From: Lamellibrachia satsuma
Taxonomy: Eukaryota > Annelida > Polychaeta > Sabellida > Siboglinidae
DNA: 64,000 bases
NCBI GenBank assembly: GCA_033239005.1
Contig: BSQZ01000009.1
Span: 5,359,252-5,423,251, forward strand
Reading direction: 5' to 3'
Shown piece by piece: positions 60,051 through 64,000 of the stretch. The notes below the pieces were generated by a model. The model did not search any database, had not been told where the DNA came from, and saw only the letters and a list, made by a program, of their open reading frames with translations. The position numbers and the translations under genes were made by a program. Each line of letters opens with the position of its first letter. Positions within the stretch are counted from its first letter, which is position 1.

Positions 60051-62521
60051 ATGTATTTAGGGCTGGGTATGGGACAATGGCTCTTTGGCGTATTGTTGGG
60101 GTCTTCGTATTTAACATGTTGCGCCACTGCATGGTAGCACGATAAACGAATTGATAAATATACTTGGCCTCTCCATTTGCGATAACCTAGATATGCCACT
60201 GATAGCATGTTATCGTGAAGGCAAAGCGTTGTGCCCAATTACTGTTATAAACGTTGTGGGAGTATTCAGCGTTGTCGGGACATCGATAGCGTTGCACAAT
60301 CAAGAAGCTTGTTCAGTGTCGTGGAATCAGAACTGTCCTATATGCAACCTTCATTGTGACGACAGTGTAGTTACACAAGATAGGCTGGTTAAGCAGGAAA
60401 ACGTGTTGTACGGATTTGTACGGCGTTGTACAGCCATTTTCAAGTAGAAAATACGGATTTCAACCAAACCATGTGGGGGCTCTGGTTACACAATGGTGTA
60501 CAATTGTAGGATTGCATTGAAAGCAACACGAGTTCGTCCTAGTGTATGTAACGCGAGCTCATGATACTAACTGCGTGAAGGCAACAGTAGCCTCGGGGAC
60601 TCATACTTGGAGGTCATGCCCTATGTTGCAATGGTACACACACTTCAACACAGTAGTATCGACTGAATGCGTGGGTTGCTTCGTGCAAGATAATGACCTG
60701 CTTAACGGTCGCGGAATGTTATCCAAATAATAACTAGTATTTCTGGTCAGTAAACTGTGTCCGTGTACACCAATGGCGCCACTGTGTCCATTGTTCACTA
60801 GCGGCTGAGTCGAGCCGCTCTGTTGGGACATCTGAGGTTAATTGATATCAAAATATACAGTGTAGACCTGTGTTATTGACTTGTACAGGACGAAACGCAC
60901 AACTACATAAAGAGTCTCTAGGAAAAAATTGCAGTTTGGGTGTATTCGTGAGAGCAGGAGTTGTGTGAATGAGTGAAGTGATGTTTTTGTGCACGCTATA
61001 GCATCTGAGCTTTGAAATTATGCCATTTGTCAGTCCGTATACCTGTTGCGTAAGGAAACAGTGGCCATTAGGCAGGATGTACTCATATTTTGGAAACCTG
61101 GGAATTTCATGGCAGAAATGCAGGGGTGTCATGCTTTGAAGCAATTTGTGCGAAAAGGAAGTATGTAATTTTCACGAATTGCACACACCAGGTGTCTTGG
61201 TGGGTCTGTCATGTATTGTTAAAGTTAAAAAAAAATTACAGGATAACTTTTCAATGTAGGCGTAATAATGTTATAATGGTCGCCTATGGGAAAACTGTCT
61301 GTGGTCCGTGCCCAAATAACAATAGTAGCGAGAATAAGGACTCATCTGAACTGCGGACGCAAATCAACATCGGTTTTGCGAACTATGGACAAGTGCAAAA
61401 AAAATAGCAATCGACGGAGCTGTTTAATTCACGAATATCTGTGCTCACACTCACGTGATGTAGTGGCCATTGTGAACACCAACCAAACGTAATGTAGTGG
61501 CCATTGTGAACACCAAGCAAACGTGATGAGTCACGTATTTGTATATACAGCTGTATATACATCGACATAATAATCCATATACTCTATATAATTGAGCATA
61601 CGACCTCGAAATACCAGCGCCAAGCATAGGTAGCTTTGTTTCGTTCTTGGAACGGATCGGTTTAAAGTAGGGCTTAACTTTAAACATTTCGTTGCGTCGC
61701 AAACAGGGTTGTGTCGGCACATTTTCGGTAAATATGTGTTGGTATGATCGTTCGAAATGACGCAGAGTGCGAAGGTTAGCGGATCAATTCATACTGACCA
61801 GGTGATACACTCGAATGGACGTAGTGTCTTCTGTTGGCACATCATCGAAGAGGACGCTCACATCTCACCTAGACTCGTCCATCCACTGCAGGTTGTCACC
61901 CACCGCTAGACCTTTCCATCTTTCTTCGTGTTTGGCTTCTCCTGTCCAAAGTACTCGTGCATAGTTGGCCTGCCTCGTGTTCTTTTTTTGGGTTGTCATT
62001 CGGTTGTTCCGATGGTCTATCTGTTGTACTGCATTCTTCCTATGGGACTTGTTCATTTCTGTTTTATTTTTATGACATGTTTTACCCGGTCTACAGTTCC
62101 GAATGCCAAACGTCTGTGATACATCTCTGCGGCTTTTTGTCAAACACTTTCGAGGCGCGGTGCAGTAAACATGAAGATGAATGGACACTTTTTTAAAGAA
62201 TGACACATTTTTTTGCACTTTAACGTTGCGACTTGAAACACGTGGCAGCGAACGCAATGTGATAATGCAAGGTGTATTTCAGCTGATGTCTACAAGAGAA
62301 CCATCGGCAAGCAATCGCTAGAAATTACCTCAATGAAAGGAAGAGAGTTGTCGGAGAGACTAGGCTCAACACATTATTTTGTCGTACAGTTCGGTAGTTA
62401 AAGTATCGATTTTCACAACACATGTTTGACATAAAATTTTTTTTGCATTAATGGCACTTGGGACCTAGGGAATACCTTGGTGGTGGGATTCTGGGGATGT
62501 TGACCACGAAGTTGTTGGGAT
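60051..62521. other. Intergenic DNA, no gene recognised
   Basis: It holds a short R1 fragment at 60425-60485 (TACGGATTTCAACCAAACCA), two tandem copies of a block containing TAGTGGCCATTGTGAACACC (61459-61530), and a - strand frame of 130 codons at 61865-62257 ending in a Trp/Arg/Lys-rich stretch just before a possible - strand donor. I cannot assign any of it to a known gene. Confidence 0.4.
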
Positions 62522-62641
62522 GGGACTCCGTGGACATTGTTTGGTGGGACTCCGTGGATATTGTTTGGTGGGACTCCTTGGATATTGTTTGGAGGGACTC
62601 CGTGGATATTGTTTGGTGGGTCTCGACGGGCCTCGAATCTT
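62522..62641 (+). repeat. Five-copy 24-bp tandem repeat
   Basis: GGGACTCCGTGGATATTGTT then TGGT, with starts at 62522, 62546, 62570, 62594 and 62618. Copies carry one to three changes, and the last diverges (GGGTCTCGACGGG). Confidence 0.9.
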
Positions 62642-62886
62642 CTTGCTGCCGTTTCCAACCTTTGGCAGTTTCGTTCATCCGATGTTGCCACAGTTCACTC
62701 AACTGTATAAATGAGTACCTGGCTACAGACAGAGATGGGTATAGGAAGGAGTAGTCTTAGCATGTAATTGCAGCATGGCTGAATGCTTCCCATAGAAGTC
62801 CAGATGGCGTTGCCAGGGGTGAAGTGTAAAGCGCTTTGAGCGCTCCCAAGGATTGGATACCGCGCTATATAAGAACGTAACTTTAC
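62642..62886 (+). mobile_element. SINE with GCGCTATATAAGAACG tail, near-complete copy
   Basis: CTGCCGTTTCCAACCTTTGG, CAGTTTCGTTCATCCGATGT, then TAATTGCAGCATGGCTGAAT, AAGTCCAGATGGCGTTGCCA, GTGAAGTGTAAAGCGCTTTG and CGCGCTATATAAGAACGTAA. The first blocks resemble the centre of the 51.6-kb SINE and the latter match the intronic copy at 41757-41896, so the two SINE types share a central part and differ in 3' tail. It ends with CTTTACAAAAAGGTAAAG. Confidence 0.8.
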
Positions 62887-63964
62887 AAAAAGGTAAAGTT
62901 AAGATGTTAAGATGACGTTTCGGTGAGAATTGGTGGATTGTCTTGGAGTGTGACTTCGTGATGGTAACGGGATGAGATCCCGGGAATGTCTCTGGGGATT
63001 GAATCCAGGGGTTGGGCCCCTCCCTTTAACTTCCGCTAAGGGTGTTTTACAAAGACAACAAATGCAATCATAGCAAACGTAGTTTTGGAAAATTATTTGA
63101 TATGTTTTAGACAAATCAGTTTACAGTTGTGACATATTTTTGCAAACATGCTCACGACGAGCTGTTTGTGTGGTTCATTGACGTTAACTTGACAGTAAAT
63201 GTGCTTCCGTTATTTATGTGGGGTTGGGCCGCAATTGAGCGAACACAGCCGATCAGAAGAAATGTCGCACCCAAACGTCGGCCGACTGTAGAACGACTCC
63301 TCCATCGTAAATAACAATCTATCTATCTATAACCGGTTCACCCCATAAACTTCCTCACAGAAAGAAAACGATCATACTGCTGTCCCGTCCGGTAATCAAT
63401 GGCCCGAACTTTGTGGTTGTTTCAAAAGCACATCGATGATGCGTTAGGCCTACATCCCTGTATATATACCCAAAGTTTGTTAAAAATGTCCACACGTCCC
63501 CCAGCAGCTCATTTAAGTTGCACTACATACAGTGTCATGCACATTAGACACACGTGACTTGCCGGGGCAGTGAAAACTAAAAGGGCGTTGTCTTCAAAAG
63601 AAGACAGGTTTCATTAGCTTAGAACCTATCAGTATCATCATAAATACTGCGGCTTTTCAGACTCTGGTGAAACGGTTTCGCGCGAAATTTTATCTCGCCG
63701 TACGTCATGACAGAACGGAGGGCGTTGGCTGGCTCTGTACACGATCAAATACGATACATCACGACCTACTTAAATGAATGGGCATGACATTAGTCGTAGC
63801 TAATCTAATTAAACCTTCGCTTAAAATAGAGATAAACGTCGGTAGGCCCTAGCTAAAAACCGTGTTTGGTGCAACTTTAAATTTTAATTGAACAAAGTCT
63901 GGTATTTTTTATGGTAAACTCATATTATATATATACAGAGCGTAAACTAGTCTGTTCTAGCATT
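62887..63964. other. Right end of window, no gene recognised
   Basis: CpG-containing intergenic sequence with a (CTAT)n word at 63318-63333 and no exon-like segment. Frames are short. Confidence 0.45.
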
Positions 63965-64000
63965 TTGACCGCCCATATGTGTTTAATGAACAACAATTTA
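63965..64000 (+). mobile_element. Left end of a second copy of the 1516-1667 element, cut by the window
   Basis: GACCGCCCATATGTGTTTAA followed by TGAACAACAATTTA matches GCCACCCAAATGTGTTTTAA and TGAACCATAATTTTA at 1511-1545, with a few changes and a one-base deletion. The rest would lie beyond the window. Confidence 0.45.

Noticed and set aside
59761..60238. Three overlapping reverse-strand frames rich in Tyr, Pro and Gln repeats
   Set aside because: All three frames read through the GGGGTAACATT array, a signature of repeat translation and not of a gene.

Overview
The window is animal genomic DNA: AT-rich, full of short-interspersed and inverted-repeat elements, and dominated by one intron-rich gene on the + strand. 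The protein is close to ARHGAP39 of other bilaterians. Together with tRNA-derived SINEs, CGCA microsatellites and long satellite-bearing introns, this suggests a marine invertebrate, most likely a lophotrochozoan such as a mollusc. That taxonomic call is an inference with low precision.

The gene is an orthologue of ARHGAP39 (Vilse/CrossGAP/KIAA1688), a Rho-family GTPase-activating protein with N-terminal WW domain(s), a long disordered Ser/Pro-rich linker, a MyTH4 domain and a C-terminal RhoGAP domain. Twelve coding exons can be placed with consensus splice sites and matching phases: 26704-26842 (WW), 33990-34109, 36098-37415 (large linker exon), 37928-38226, 40490-40666, 41578-41676, 42183-42403, 42758-42887, 43723-43836, 44197-44354, 44825-45086 and 45786-45980 (stop). 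Joined, they read open for 1076 residues after the partial first codon. A candidate first exon with a four-residue start (M-A-D-W) lies at 6972-6982, under two CCAAT boxes and with a YY1-like motif over the ATG. The exon for the first of the two WW domains usual in this family was not found. Candidate polyadenylation signals are at 47012 and 48523.

Layout. 1-6.8 kb: flanking DNA with a 1029-bp hAT-type element (exact TIRs and 8-bp target duplication) and a 152-bp inverted-repeat element. 6.8-7 kb: probable promoter and exon 1. 7-26.7 kb: very large intron with a segmental tandem duplication, a hairpin built round a CGCA microsatellite, a 78-bp polypyrimidine satellite, a 29-bp satellite and several transposon fragments. 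26.7-46 kb: the ARHGAP39 exons. 46-48.5 kb: 3' UTR. 48.9-49.7 kb: 13 near-identical copies of a 58-bp repeat. 50-64 kb: CpG-richer DNA with a promoter-like cluster (CCAAT, CRE, E-box, GC box, ETS) at 52.43-52.72 kb, a perfect splice donor at 52796/52797, a six-copy E-box-bearing satellite and two weak candidate exons. This may be the 5' end of a second, unidentified + strand gene continuing beyond the window.

The most interesting coding observation is that two consecutive exons (40490-40666 and 41578-41676) carry homologous versions of the segment leading into MyTH4. Both end at phase 0 before the same downstream exon, so skipping the second keeps the frame and swaps one version for the other. 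No bacterial-type system, CRISPR array, rRNA or convincing tRNA gene was seen.
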